A stretch of DNA of 64,000 nucleotides from Hydrangea macrophylla (taxonomy: Eukaryota; Streptophyta; Magnoliopsida; Cornales; Hydrangeaceae), in the NCBI GenBank assembly GCA_033977485.1, contig CM066992.1, positions 102,560,140-102,624,139 of the forward strand, given 5' to 3'. Of the stretch, positions 43,466 through 54,798 are shown one piece after another; positions within the stretch are counted from its first letter, which is position 1, and each line of letters starts with the position of its first letter. The position numbers were made by a program, and so were the translations under genes. The notes under the pieces are model-generated. The model was not told the origin of the DNA, ran no database searches, and worked only from the letters and a program-made list of their open reading frames with translations.

Positions 43466-44576
43466 AAAATCCTGTCACGCCCCGGAACGGCAAAAATAGA
43501 GAAAAATAAATTTCCTTTTTGGGTCCAAAGGCAGCGACTGGTGAAGTCACAAGATTGTCCACATCATGTAGTACTATGCAACAATAAGTAAAGGAGATAA
43601 CAAGAATGAAATCTAAGTTCTGGTTAACAAATAACTTAATGTCAAAAAGGAGGTTACTAACTATTACACATCAGAGTCACGAATCAACACAAAATACAGC
43701 GGAAGTACAACTGTTAAGGAAACATATGCCTGATTACAAAAGGCCTGAAAAGTAGTAAAGATAATTAAACTAAAGTCTATCCTAATCTTCAATTGGCGTA
43801 GGGGTAGTCCTCGGCGTAGTAGTCTTCCTCTACCTAACCTCTTTTGGGGTAGTCCTCCGTCGGGACATCGTAACTGGCATAGCTGTTCTCGCCTGCAGGT
43901 CCTTCACCTGTATAGTCACAACCAAGGTGCGCTGGAGCATGGAAATGTCCAGCGGCATAAACGCCATCAGCTTAATGAAAGTTGAGTGAATTAGATACTA
44001 ACAGGGTATCAACTATTGAAGTTATAACAAGTTATAAATGATAACCATTAAGATTCAGTGAGGGTCACTACTTAATCATTCCGATGATCCGATTACTATC
44101 TTCTTACTTATTTTAAGACCGACGATACCTTATGATGATACACCATTGTTCCATCCACTGCTTTTAAGAATATATGCATAGTCCACTACAGTTATGGATA
44201 CCACGTCAGTCCATCCCCAGCTTTTAAGAACATATGCACAGTTCACCGCACTATAGAGATATAACGGTTTAAGCAACAATACATCATTCTATAGCCACGA
44301 CTTAGCGACGTCTACCAATGATCATGGTCCACCGCAATCGTAGACACCTTCGTCTGTCTACCACTATTAAGAACATATGATTAGATCATCTGGCTATCTT
44401 AGGGAAAATGGTCCGGTCCACCGCAGTCGTAGACACCTTCGTCTGTCTACCACTTTTAAGAACATATGATCGACCAAAGCCTGTGTAATACCCTGTATTT
44501 TGATATATTAGTAAGACCCGGTATTTCATTTTTATACTCGTATAAACTTTCTCTTCCTTTTGGTAAATTTTGATAC

Positions 44577-44793
44577 CAATCGATTGACATATTCCCAATC
44601 GATTGACACTTTTTGATACCAATCGATTGATAAGTTATCCCAATCGATTTACATTCAACCGACTAAAAGTGATGACGTGTCAAACATTCCAATCGATTGC
44701 CATTCATCTCAATCGATTGACATTGTTTCCAATCGATTGACTACAGATATCTGTTACCAATCGATTGACTGGTGTCTCAATCGATTGACATAA
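44577..44793. repeat. CAATCGATTG array, E2 5' LTR, proximal cluster
   Basis: Eight perfect copies and one degenerate copy (CAATCGATTT), with consensus CCAATCGATTGACAT, at uneven spacing of about 20-35 bases, ending about 55 bases before the TATA box. The 3' LTR has the same cluster at about 52681-52897. Confidence 0.9.
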
Positions 44794-45137
44794 CCTGAGA
44801 AATGTTTTCTTCTTTCCTTCAGCTTTAAACGCGTGGCACTCCCTTATGCCTATATATATGTTCCATATTTATGGCCTTGGGTCATTTTGGCAGTCATTAA
44901 GAGAGAGAGAGATATACATACCTCTTGTGAGATATATACACATATATATATCTCTATATCTACACATATATACACTCCACACACACACTCACTGCTTCGG
45001 CAGCTGGGAGGAAGAAAGAGAGACAGAAAGAAGAAGAAAGAAGAAGGAGGAGACAGAGAGAGGGCTGGACAGAGAAGAGGAGAAAGAGAGAGAGAGTTTG
45101 AAGGTTTCAAACTTAAACACCACCCAAACGCACCCTA

Positions 45138-45144
45138 GGTGAGT
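45138..45144 (+). promoter_or_regulatory. Conserved splice-donor-like site in the E2 LTR
   Basis: CTAG/GTGAGTCCTAACTCAC has a full AG/GTGAGT plant donor. E3 has AAG/GTGAGTTCTAAACTCAC at the matching place (about 55024-55039 and 37866-37883, minus strand), and the solo LTR has GTGAGTATTATAAACTCAC near 20615. The same block also forms a GTGAGT...ACTCAC inverted repeat. Confidence 0.5.
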
Positions 45145-45268
45145 CCTAACTCACTTGGTCCCTTTATAAGAAGTTTATATAAGTTATTATGATGCTTAGA
45201 TGGGTTAAATGCATGTAGTGCACGTTTATATATGCTATTTTTACAAACTGCTGGAGAAGACGTAGTAC

Positions 45269-45432
45269 CAATCGATTGACATGATCTCAATCGATTGACA
45301 TCAGTTGCATCCCAATCGATTGAATAGGATTTCAATCGATTGACATTATTCCAATCGATTGACATGTTTATCAATCGATTGACATAACTTTTGTTCCAAT
45401 CGATTGAACTTTTGTTCCAATCGATTGACATG
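45269..45432. repeat. CAATCGATTG array, E2 5' LTR, distal cluster
   Basis: Eight perfect copies. In the 3' LTR (about 53371-53515) one 21-bp unit is gone and three copies have point changes, so four perfect copies remain. The array is thus eroding and changing length between the two LTRs. Confidence 0.9.
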
Positions 45433-45734
45433 ATCAGTACATGGTTTCCTTTGTCTATTTATTATATAAGAGGTTCGGTTGTTCGATTTCTGATTCGGGA
45501 ATTCCAGTATGCGACTTTGGGGTAGACAGGAGTAATGTGACACCAAAGATTAATGGATAATGAGTAAAAAGAATATAAAAACATGGGTTGACGTGTTGTT
45601 TCTGATATGAGTTTGATATCCGATTTCTTTCATTCTGAGTAGTCAGGCCACATTGGGAATTGTCATGTGTCGATGTAGAATGGAACGTAAGTAGGTTTGG
45701 TAAGTTCCAGGAATGGTACGTGGATGGATGATTG

Positions 45735-46060
45735 GTCATGATATGCTCTTAAAAGCGGTGAACCTGGCCATGGTTCTTAAAAGCGGTGAGCTGGACCAAG
45801 AAGTCTTAAGATAGACTGGATGATCTGTGATATGCTCTTAAAAAGCGGTGAACCGGACCATGGTTCTTAAAAGCGGTGAGCTGGGATCACTAGTAGATGA
45901 CGTTAAGTCGTGGCAATAGATTGATATGCCTTGTTCGAAACGTTATATCCCTGAAATGCGGTGAACAGGACCATTGTTCTTAAAAGCTGGGGACAGACTG
46001 ACGTGGAGTCCATGACATGCGGTGAATAGGACCATTGTTCTTAAAAGCGATGGACAGAAT
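45735..46060 (+). repeat. Repeated TTCTTAAAAGCGGTG blocks in the E2 LTR
   Basis: CTTAAAAGCGGTGAACCGGACC and TTCTTAAAAGCGGTGAGCTGG alternate several times, with variants such as ATGCGGTGAACAGGACC. E3 LTRs carry the reverse complement (CCACCGCTTTTAAGAACATATG) several times. These are shared LTR sub-repeats, probably regulatory; the role is unknown. Confidence 0.75.
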
Positions 46061-46724
46061 AAGGGTGTATCCCTAGAGTTAAACGATTGAGTCTGTTCAT
46101 GACATCTGAATACGTTGAGTTCGGTATTTGAGTAATAAGACGATAAGGGTCGGTTTATAAGAATGAATAGAAGAACAAGATAATGTTATTTTATAATAAG
46201 ATGTTAACTCGTGTTTTTATAAGCTTGTGTTTACTTCAGATAACTGGTACCTCGTTAGTTTATGCTCACTCAGCTCTCAGTAAGCTGACGGCCTTTTATT
46301 GCCTGGACATTCCCCGTCCAGAATATCCTGCTCTTTATTCTGCAGGTAAGGACCAGTACACTGATGAGTGTCATCCAGAGGAAGGCCCCACCGATGATGG
46401 TTACGCCAGGAAGGATTATCCTTATGCCAGTTGAAGACTGAAGATGTTATAATTAGATTTGATTTCAGTTGTTCTGTTAAACTTTTGTTAATGGGTACTT
46501 GGGCATTTGTTGTCTTCAGACCTGTTGTGATCCTGTGGACCATACTCTGATAGTTTGTAATAGTTAGCACTTTGTGCTATTTTCAGTTGATTACTGTTGC
46601 TTTTTTTTTGGACTAGTACTGCGTGGTGTGGATTATTAGTGACATTCACCTGTCATTCCTTATGGACCCATAAAGGAAATTTATTTTTCTCTATTTATGC
46701 TGCTCCGGGGCGTGACAGTATTTT

Positions 46725-46740
46725 TGGTATCAGAGCCTGG
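46725..46740 (+). promoter_or_regulatory. E2 primer binding site, initiator methionine tRNA
   Basis: TGGTATCAGAGCCTGG, about seven bases after the 5' LTR. It matches the complement of the plant initiator methionine tRNA 3' end except for one base near the end. Confidence 0.88.
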
Positions 46741-46866
46741 TTCGGTACTCTAGGTTGTGATACTTTTGTTCACTAAGTATTTCCACACCATCTGGTCCTA
46801 GTATGTTAAGATTCTTTGAGATGAGATATGAGTATAAGATAAGTTCGTCTTTCTGACGGTAGATAG

Positions 46867-46879
46867 TTTCCTTTGCAGG
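46867..46879 (+). promoter_or_regulatory. Putative splice acceptor before the acidic ORF
   Basis: TTTCCTTTGCAG/GATAGC leads straight into the ATG at 46885. E3 has CTTCCTTTAAG/GTAGC followed by its ATG at 43334. An intron from the LTR donor near 45138 would remove about 1.7 kb, including the primer site, to make a subgenomic RNA. Confidence 0.5.
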
Positions 46880-46884
46880 ATAGC

Positions 46885-47880
46885 ATGGATCCGGAGTTTC
46901 ACCTGTTTGTTACCGATGCTTATGGAGGACATATTATCCATGGAGATACCGTGGAGCCAGCTGACCCAGATTTTTATCATGAGCGTGTGTGCCAGATAGC
47001 TAGTCGACATTTAGAGGAGGACATGTGGAGAGCACTTTATGTGACCAGGAGTACTCACCCGACCCAGATGCGCATGGATGCTTACCACTTAGCGAGAGTT
47101 GGCAGAGACATTTGCCAGGAGATGTTGCGACTAGTTTTGAGTAAACCAGAGATGGATGAGATTGAGTTGAGAGCCATTGTAGCCGGTCCACCAGAGCCCG
47201 TAGTTGCACCAGCAGCAGCTCCAGCAGCCCCACCATCACCAGTACCCGTCCCAGAGCCAGAGCCTGAGCCGATTGAGGATGAGGAGGATCTAGAGCCTGA
47301 GGATGAGCATCCCGATGAGGACATGGATGGAGATGGAGAGGAGGATCCGATAGATGACGAGGACCCAGTAGAGGATGAGCATGCAGATGATGATGAACCT
47401 GAGGATGACCCCGAGGAGCCAGAGTTTGAGCCAGAGGACCCAGTACCAGACCCAGAGGCTGTTGAGGCAGACATAGTAGTAGATGAGGATGCGCCCGATG
47501 AGGAGGTAGTTGTGCCAGAGGCACCAGTTGTGCTTCAGATACCAGCTGGACCGATTATGCATATGGCAGCCATGGCCGATATGGCAGTAGGATGGATAGC
47601 TCAGATGGTAGCACATCCAGCAGATTTTGTTATGGGAGAGATAGCTATAGCAGGAGCTCTTGATATAGCCGACGGATTCACTGCAGTAGCTGTTGATGTC
47701 GCTAACCAGGCGATAGTAGACGTGATGGAGGACGATGATGCAGAGATGATAGAGGATTGGGATATAGGGGTAGTAGTTGGAGATCTTGTCGCACCAGTTG
47801 AGGATGATCCACTCGAGGAGATGGATATGGACCCAGAGGACGAGGCACCACCAGCAGGATCAGATGCTGACGACTTTTGA
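46885..47880 (+). CDS. Acidic extra ORF upstream of gag in a Tekay element
   Basis: About 331 residues, intact. The N-terminal 100 residues look like a folded domain (FHLFVTDAYGGHIIHGD, ADPDFYHERVCQIASRHLEED, MDAYHLARVGRDICQEML). A Pro/Ala-rich linker follows, then a long run dominated by Asp and Glu, then an Ala/Met/Val-rich helix-like part (AAMADMAVGWIAQMVAHPAD) and an acidic C-terminus ending GSDADDF. I do not recognise any family. It lies between the primer site and gag, and a homologue in the same place is present, though decayed, in E3. The start is chosen because it follows a conserved acceptor and the context AGCATGG is shared with E3. The acidic tract could bind basic proteins such as histones; this is speculation. 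Confidence 0.75.
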   Translation: MDPEFHLFVTDAYGGHIIHGDTVEPADPDFYHERVCQIASRHLEEDMWRALYVTRSTHPTQMRMDAYHLARVGRDICQEMLRLVLSKPEMDEIELRAIVAGPPEPVVAPAAAPAAPPSPVPVPEPEPEPIEDEEDLEPEDEHPDEDMDGDGEEDPIDDEDPVEDEHADDDEPEDDPEEPEFEPEDPVPDPEAVEADIVVDEDAPDEEVVVPEAPVVLQIPAGPIMHMAAMADMAVGWIAQMVAHPADFVMGEIAIAGALDIADGFTAVAVDVANQAIVDVMEDDDAEMIEDWDIGVVVGDLVAPVEDDPLEEMDMDPEDEAPPAGSDADDF

Positions 47881-48241
47881 GTCAGGATCGGCAGGGTGTA
47901 GATTTTGTTAGTTTATATTAGGACATGTTGTCCACTAGATTTTTGGGAGCTTGAGAGATAGCTATTTGACCATAGCTTTGTATAGACAGTAGTAGTTGAC
48001 CTTAGTACTGTTTTAGCCTTGTCCCACGTGGTACATGGTATGGTTACTGTGTACTCCATGGTACATCTTTTGATATCTATATATATACGAGCAGTACTTT
48101 TGATATTGATTGTTGGTTGTTTGATGTGTTGCTTTATAGAACTATTAGTTCTTGTTGCTTTTCGTTCTATCTTGGTTTCGTTTCTACGAGAAGACTTTCA
48201 GCTGATCAATATGTCTCTTGTAGGCAATACTCGTTATCATC
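47881..48241 (+). other. Spacer between acidic ORF and gag, with gag acceptor
   Basis: No ORF of note. TGTCTCTTGTAG/GC at 48212-48223 is an acceptor-like site 18 bases before the gag ATG. E3 has TCTTTCATAG/G before its gag ATG, inside an alignable block (CGAGAAGA...CAGCT.ATC). It offers a second splice target for the LTR donor. Confidence 0.5.
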
Positions 48242-49688
48242 ATGGTAGGACCCTTGAGAAATCACCAAGCGCGTAATGGAGCACCTATTCCAGAAGGGAT
48301 GGATCCGACGGGAATTTTCGAAGCTTTCATGCAGAGGATGGAGCATGTGGGGGATACATATAATCACTCCACCCACCAGAGACCTTTTGCACCCCCGCCA
48401 CCAAGACAGACTGGAGATAAGCTATTAGCAAATTTTCGTGGGTTACGTCCCGAAAAGTTTGATGGACTAACAGAACCATGGAAAGCAGAGCAATGGATAA
48501 GAGAGATGGAGTTAATATTTGGAGCATTGGAATGCAACGAACAAGAGAAACGTCGCCTTGCTACGTTTCAGCTCACCTATGCCGCCGCAGAAGAAGGTAA
48601 AGAGATTTCACCAAGGACTGAACCCCCACCTTAGACATATGATGGTTGGTCATCTGAACCAGTCGTATGAGGAAATTGTTAGATTTGCTACAGGATTAGA
48701 GAAGGATGCTAATCCAGTACAACAATCACAGACGAATCGACCTCAGTCGTCACGAGGGTTTCAACCGAGGAATTTCCATAATCGACCACCAAGAAATACC
48801 CAAAGATGGAGACCTCAGGAAAATTTTCAAGGAAATAAGAGAATCTGGGAAGGAACCAGGAAACCTCAGCAGGGTTATAATCAACCCCAGCAGAATCAAC
48901 AGCGAGAACTACAGCCACAGGCATTACTAACAGCCCCACCCAGCAATAGTGGAGGATGTTTTAACTGTGGAAAGCCAGGACATATTGCAAGGAACTGCAC
49001 CGTCTTCAGACCTAATCGCAGGCCGGATATTGTCTGCCGCAACTGCAATAAGCCAGGGCACGTGAGCAGGGATTGTCGTGCACCACGAGGAGGACACTAC
49101 GGAGTCCCAGTGCAAGGAATTCAAGGACCTCCTGATCAGACAAGGATGAACGCTATTATTCCAGAAGAAGCAGGCTTTAATGCTGATGAGCAGCAACATT
49201 TGGAAGGTACACTTGTACTCTTTCATAGTCCAGTTAAAGCTTTATTTGATACTGGAGCCGCACGTTCTTTTATTGCTGTTAAGATTGTGCGTCAATTGGG
49301 TTTAGAACCCCAGACACTTGAGTCAACACTGAATGCTGTGTCACCGTTGGGAGTGACAGTTAAGTTGAGTAAAGTGTGTAGAGATTGCCCTTTGACTTTG
49401 GGAGATAGGAATCTTTCAGCAGACTTGGTAGTTCTGTCGATGTCAGAATTTGATGTTATCCTAGGGATGGATTGGTTAACTAAGTACAGTGCCAATTTGG
49501 ATTGCCCTACTAGGACGATTGTATTTCCAATACAAGGAAAGCCGACGATCAGATTTCAGTGTCAACCGACAAGCGACATGTTTCTTACGAGTAGTTTGGC
49601 TACGATCATTAGTACAAGTACGGAGCTTAAGATGGATCAAATTCCTATTATACGAGACTTTCAGGATGTATTTCAGGATATTAATTGA
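48242..49688 (+). pseudogene. gag: E2 gag-protease with a frameshifting deletion
   Basis: The gag N-terminus is normal (APIPEGMDPTGIFEAFMQRM, then GLRPEKFDGLTEPWKAEQWI) but the frame breaks near 48585-48600. By comparison with E3 about 220 bp is missing between TYAAAE and KKVKRFHQGLNP, and the first frame stops at 48634. The second frame (48519-49688) carries the rest of gag, two zinc knuckles CFNCGKPGHIARNC and CRNCNKPGHVSRDC (both CX2CX4HX4C) and the protease with ALFDTGAARSFIA. A TGA near 49686 separates protease from pol in one frame. The GCAGAAGAAG at the join suggests a short-homology deletion. Confidence 0.88.
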
Positions 49689-49718
49689 CTTCCACCAAAA
49701 AGAGAAATAGACTTCTGT

Positions 49719-52535
49719 GTGGAATTAGTACCTGATACATTGCCTATTTCTAAGACTCCATACAGGATGGCACCAACTGAGATGTTAGAACTAAAGAAGC
49801 AAGTTCAAGAACTCGAAGATCTAGGATTTGTTCGTCCAAGTACGTCACCTTGGGGAGCACCAGTTCTGTTTGTAAAGAAGAAGGACGGAACACTTCGACT
49901 CTGTATAGACTACAGGGAGTTGAACAAGGTTACGATTAAGAATAGATATCCGTTACCTCGGATAGATGATCTATTCGACCAGTTACAAGGATCTAGGATC
50001 TTTTCCAAGATCGATCTGCGTTCAGGATACCACCAATTGTTAGTTCGACCAGAGGATGTATCGAAGACTGCTTTCAGAACAAGATACGGGCATTACGAGT
50101 TTCTAGTTATGCCTTTTGGATTGACAAATGCGCCAGCAGTATTTATGGACTTGATGAATAGAGTATTCAGACTATATCTGGATAAGTTCATTATTGTGTT
50201 CATTGATGATATACTGATCTACTCAAAGATAGAAGAGGATCACAAGGAGCATTTACAAGTTGCCTTGCAAACACTTCGAGATAGTAAGTTGTATGCAAAG
50301 TTCAGCAAGTGTGAGTTTTGGCTACAGGAAGTCAAATTCTTGGGACACGTTATATTTCAGGAAGGTATTTCGGTAGACTCATCTAAGATTGATGCAGTCT
50401 TAAGCTGGAACAGACCGACAAATGCGACCGAAGTCAGAAGTTTTCTGGGTTTAGCAGGATATTACAGAAGATTCGTAGAAGGGTTCTCCAAGTTAACAGG
50501 ACCATTGACGAATTTAACAAGGAAGGAGACGAAGTATGAATGGACAGACAAGCATGAGGGTACATTTCAGGAGTTAAAAGAAAGATTGACTTCTGCACCA
50601 GTACTCGCATTACCTAAGAGTGGAGAAAAGTATGTGATCTACAGTGATGCATCGTACCAAGGACTTGGATGTGTGCTTATGCAAGATGGAAATGTTATCG
50701 CATATGGATCAAGACAATTGAAGGTACATGAGAAAAATTATCCTACGCATGATCTGGAATTAGCAGCAATAGTGTTTGCATTGAAAATTTGGAGACACTA
50801 TCTCTATGGAGAAAAGTTTGACTTGTTTTCCGATCATAAGAGCTTGAAGTATTTGTTCTCTCAAAAGGAGTTGAACATGCGACAACGAAGATGGATGGAG
50901 TTACTCAAAGACTATGACTTTTCTTTGCAATACCATCCAGGTAAAGCAAACGTAGTAGCAGACGCTTTGAGTCGTAAACCTCGATTAGTGATCGCTGCAT
51001 TACTAATTAGAGAATGGAGAGCATTGGAAGAAATTGCTGAATTTGATCTTCAGCCAGTGGAGCCAATGGAAGGACAACATTTTGGATGTCTTATGGTACA
51101 ACCAACTTTGATCAGCCGTATCAAAGAGGCTCAACAGACAACAGAGGATTTGAAATTATGGTTCGCCAAGATGTCAGCCAAAGAACCAGAAGTCTGGAGT
51201 ATTAGTACAGACGGAGCTTTACGATGTAAAGGTAGACTCTGTGTACCTAATGAAGAAAATCTCCGGAAGGAAATATTGGATGAAGCTCATAAGTCACGAA
51301 TGACTATTCATCCCGGGGGTACGAAGATGTACAAGGATCTGAAGAGAAATTTTTGGTGGGAAGGAATGAAGAGAGATGTGGCAGAGTATGTAGCTCAGTG
51401 TCTTACTTGTAAACAAGTAAAGGCAGAACATCAGAAACCACCTGGACTTCTACAGCCGTTACCAATTCCTCAATGGAAATGGGAACACATAACCATGGAT
51501 TTCGTGGTAGGATTGCCGAAGTCACAGCAGAATCACGATGCTATATGGGTAATCGTGGATCGACTTACTAAGACGGCACATTTTATTGCCTATAGCATGA
51601 CGTACTCAGTAGAACGCTTGAGCCGATTGTATCTACAACATGTTGTACGATTACATGGAGTGCCTGTATCTATTGTGTCAGACCGAGATTCGCGCTTTAC
51701 TGCAGAATTTTGGAAGAGTCTCCAGACAGCGATGGGAACGACATTGAACTTGAGTTCAGCTTTTCATCCGCAGACAGATGGACAGACGGAACGAGTTAAT
51801 CAAGTGATGGAAGATATGTTACAAGCTTGTGTCATTGATTTTGAGAGTTCTTGGGAGATACACTTACCTCTGATTGAGTTCGCCTATAATAATAGTTATC
51901 ATTCGAGCATAGATATGGCACCATTTGAAGCTTTGTACGGAAGACCTTGCCGATCGCCGCTATGTTGGACCGAAGTCGGAGATAGTCAACTTCTTGGGCC
52001 AGAGATGGTACGCGAGACGAATGAGAAGATTCAAGTTGTACGTGAGAAGATGAAGACAGCCCAGACCAGATACAAGAGTTATGCTGACAAACGACGCAAA
52101 GACTTGGAGTTTGCCGTTGGAGATCACGTATTACTCAAGGTTTCGCCTGTTCGAGGAATCGTTAGATTTGGTCAGAAAAGGGGCAAGTTATCACCAAGAT
52201 TCATTGGACCATTCAAGATTTTGGAGCGTGTTGGAAAAGTTGCTTATCGCCTTGCGTTGCCACCAAAGATGTCAGGAGTGCACAACGTTTTTCACATCAG
52301 TATGCTGAGGAAGTGTGTTCACAACCCAGCGCACGAGATCAACTTTGAGGATATCGAAGTCAACAGCGACGTTACGTTCAATGAAGGACATGTTCGTATT
52401 CTAGATCGAGGAATCAAGAAACTCAGGAACAAGGAGATCCCGTTAGTAAAGATTCAGTGGAAACATCATGATGAAGGAGAAGCTTCATGGGAACTAGAGT
52501 CAGAGATGCGCGAGAAGTTTTCGTTTTTATTTTAA
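49719..52535 (+). CDS. pol: E2 pol: RT, RNase H, integrase, chromodomain
   Basis: 938 codons without a stop. Reverse transcriptase motif [11 protein letters not shown] has FIDD at 161-164. RNase H is at about 305-425 ([15 protein letters not shown], catalytic Asp present). The integrase zinc site runs from [11 protein letters not shown] to CLTCKQVK at about 528-566, and the DDE core includes [17 protein letters not shown] and [12 protein letters not shown]. The C-terminus (about 885-938), [20 protein letters not shown] to [11 protein letters not shown], is a chromodomain of the chromovirus type, thought to guide insertion to heterochromatin. The frame really begins upstream, continuous with protease but for the TGA near 49686. 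The enzyme domains look usable. Confidence 0.92.
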   Translation: MELVPDTLPISKTPYRMAPTEMLELKKQVQELEDLGFVRPSTSPWGAPVLFVKKKDGTLRLCIDYRELNKVTIKNRYPLPRIDDLFDQLQGSRIFSKIDLRSGYHQLLVRPEDVSKTAFRTRYGHYEFLVMPFGLTNAPAVFMDLMNRVFRLYLDKFIIVFIDDILIYSKIEEDHKEHLQVALQTLRDSKLYAKFSKCEFWLQEVKFLGHVIFQEGISVDSSKIDAVLSWNRPTNATEVRSFLGLAGYYRRFVEGFSKLTGPLTNLTRKETKYEWTDKHEGTFQELKERLTSAPVLALPKSGEKYVIYSDASYQGLGCVLMQDGNVIAYGSRQLKVHEKNYPTHDLELAAIVFALKIWRHYLYGEKFDLFSDHKSLKYLFSQKELNMRQRRWMELLKDYDFSLQYHPGKANVVADALSRKPRLVIAALLIREWRALEEIAEFDLQPVEPMEGQHFGCLMVQPTLISRIKEAQQTTEDLKLWFAKMSAKEPEVWSISTDGALRCKGRLCVPNEENLRKEILDEAHKSRMTIHPGGTKMYKDLKRNFWWEGMKRDVAEYVAQCLTCKQVKAEHQKPPGLLQPLPIPQWKWEHITMDFVVGLPKSQQNHDAIWVIVDRLTKTAHFIAYSMTYSVERLSRLYLQHVVRLHGVPVSIVSDRDSRFTAEFWKSLQTAMGTTLNLSSAFHPQTDGQTERVNQVMEDMLQACVIDFESSWEIHLPLIEFAYNNSYHSSIDMAPFEALYGRPCRSPLCWTEVGDSQLLGPEMVRETNEKIQVVREKMKTAQTRYKSYADKRRKDLEFAVGDHVLLKVSPVRGIVRFGQKRGKLSPRFIGPFKILERVGKVAYRLALPPKMSGVHNVFHISMLRKCVHNPAHEINFEDIEVNSDVTFNEGHVRILDRGIKKLRNKEIPLVKIQWKHHDEGEASWELESEMREKFSFLF

Positions 52536-52587
52536 ACATTGTTGCTTTTGATTTCGAGGACGAAATCTTTTGTTGAGTGGTGGATGA

Positions 52588-54798
52588 TGTAATACCCTGT
52601 ATTTTGATATATTAGTAAGACCCGGTATTTCATTTTTATACTCGTATAAACTTTCTCTTCCTTTTGGTAAATTTTGATACCAATCGATTGACATATTCCC
52701 AATCGATTGACACTTTTTGATACCAATCGATTGATAAGTTATCCCAATCGATTTACATTCAACCGACTAAAAGTGATGACGTGTCAAACATTCCAATCGA
52801 TTGCCATTCATCTCAATCGATTGACATTGTTTCCAATCGATTGACTACAAATATCTGTTACCAATCGATTGACTGGTGTCTCAATCGATTGACATAACCT
52901 GAGAAATGTTTTCTTCTTTCCTTCAGCTTTAAACGCGTGGCACTCCCTTATGCCTATATATATGTTCCATATTTATGGCCTTGGGTCATTTTGGCAGTCA
53001 TTAAGAGAGAGAGAGATATACATACCTCTTGTGAGATATATACACATATATATCTCTATATCTACACATATATACACTCCACACACACACTCACTGCTTC
53101 GGCAGCTGGGAGGAAGAAAGAGAGACAGAAAGAAGAAGAAAGAAGAAGGAGGAGACAGAGAGAGGGCTGGACAGAGAAGAGGAGAAAGAGAGAGAGAGTT
53201 TGAAGGTTTCAAACTTAAACACCACCCAAACGCACCCTAGGTGAGTCCTAACTCACTTGGTCCCTTTATAAGAAGTTTATATAAGTTATTATGATGCTTA
53301 GATGGGTTAAATGCATGTAGTGCACGTTTATATATGCTGTTTTTACAAACTGCTGGAGAAGACGTAGTACCAATCGATTGACATGATCTCAATCGATTGA
53401 CATCAGTTGCATCCCAATCGATTGAATAGGATTTCAATCGATTAACATTATTCCAATCAATTGACATGTTTATCAATCGATTGACATAACTTTTGTTCCA
53501 ATCGATGGACATGATCAGTACATGGTTTCCTTTGTCTATTTATTATATAAGAGGTTCGGTTGTTCGATTTCTGATTCGGGAATTCCAGTATGCGACTTTG
53601 GGGTAGACAGGAGTAATGTGACACCAAAGATTAATGGATAATGAGTAAAAAGAATATAAAAACGTGGGTTGACGTGTTGTTTCTGATATGAGTTTGATAT
53701 CCGATTTCTTTCATTCTGAGTAGTCAGGCCACATTGGGAATTGTCATGTGTCGATGTAGAATGGAACGTAAGTAGGTTTGGTAAGTTCCAGGAATGGTAC
53801 GTGGATGGATGATTGGTCATGATATGCTCTTAAAAGCGGTGAACCGGGCCATGGTTCTTAAAAGCGGTGAGCTGGACCAAGAAGTCTTAAGATAGACTGG
53901 ATGATCTGTGATATGCTCTTAAAAAGCGGTGAACCGGACCATGGTTCTTAAAAGCGGTGAGCTGGGATCACTAGTAGATGACGTTAAGTCGTGGCAATAG
54001 ATTGATATTCCTTGTTCGAAACGTTATATCCCTGAAATGCGGTGAACAGGACCATTGTTCTTAAAAGCTGGGGACAGACTGACGTGGAGTCCATGACATG
54101 CGGTGAACAGGACCATTGTTCTTAAAAGCGATGGACAGAATAAGGGTGTATCCCTAGAGTTAAACGATTGAGTCTGTTCATGACATCTGAATACGTTGAG
54201 TTCGGTATTTGAGTAATAAGACGATAAGGGTCGGTTTATAAGAATGAATAGAAGAACAAGATAATGTTATTTTATAATAAGATGTTAACTCGTGTTTTTA
54301 TAAGCTTGTGTTTACTTCAGATAAATGGTACCTCGTTAGTTTATGCTCACTCAGCTCTCAGTAAGCTGACGGCCTTTTATTGCCTGGACATTCCCCGTCT
54401 AGAATATCCTGCTCTTTATTCTGCAGGTAAGGACCAGTACACTGATGAGTGTCATCCAGAGGAAGGCCCCACCGATGATGGTTACGCCAGGAAGGATTAT
54501 CCTTATGCCAGTTGAAGACTGAAGATGTTATAATTAGATTTGATTTCAGTTGTTCTGTTAAACTTTTGTTAATGGGTACTTGGGCATTTGTTGTCTTCAG
54601 ACCTGTTGTGATCCTGTGGACCATACTCTGATAGTTTGTAATAGTTAGCACTTTGTGCTATTTTCAGTTGATTACTGTTGCTTTTTTTTTGGACTAGTAC
54701 TGCGTGGTGTGGATTATTAGTGACATTCACCTGTCATTCCTTATGGACCCATAAAGGAAATTTATTTTTCTCTATTTATGCTGCTCCGGGGCGTGACA
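52588..54798 (+). repeat. E2 3' LTR
   Basis: 2,211 bp. It is preceded by GAGTGGTGGATGA, a weak purine-rich tract. It differs from the 5' LTR by about 12 single bases, a 2-bp AT indel and a 21-bp deletion of one palindrome unit. Confidence 0.95.

Larger units (their letters stand above)
44484..46717 (+). repeat. E2 5' LTR (promoter copy)
   Basis: A TATA box CTATATATAT lies at about 44850-44859, about 370 bases in. The proximal palindrome cluster is upstream of it and the distal cluster downstream. GA-rich sequence follows at about 44900-45100. It ends at GGGGCGTGACA, next to the primer site. Confidence 0.95.
44484..54798 (+). mobile_element. E2: complete Tekay-lineage (chromovirus) Ty3/Gypsy element
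   Basis: 10,315 bp, with LTRs 44484-46717 (2,234 bp) and 52588-54798 (2,211 bp) starting TGTAATACCC and ending GGGGCGTGACA, and target duplication GCCTG (44479-44483 and 54799-54803). The primer site is of initiator methionine type. The order acidic extra ORF, gag, protease, RT, RNase H, integrase, chromodomain places it in Tekay/Del. About 12 single-base differences and two indels (2 and 21 bp) separate the LTRs, about 0.5%. A gag deletion and one stop disable this copy. Confidence 0.95.

Noticed and set aside
44577..45432. A CRISPR-like array of regularly spaced repeats
   Set aside because: The repeats are 10-bp palindromes at irregular spacing within plant LTRs; there are no cas genes and the genome is eukaryotic.
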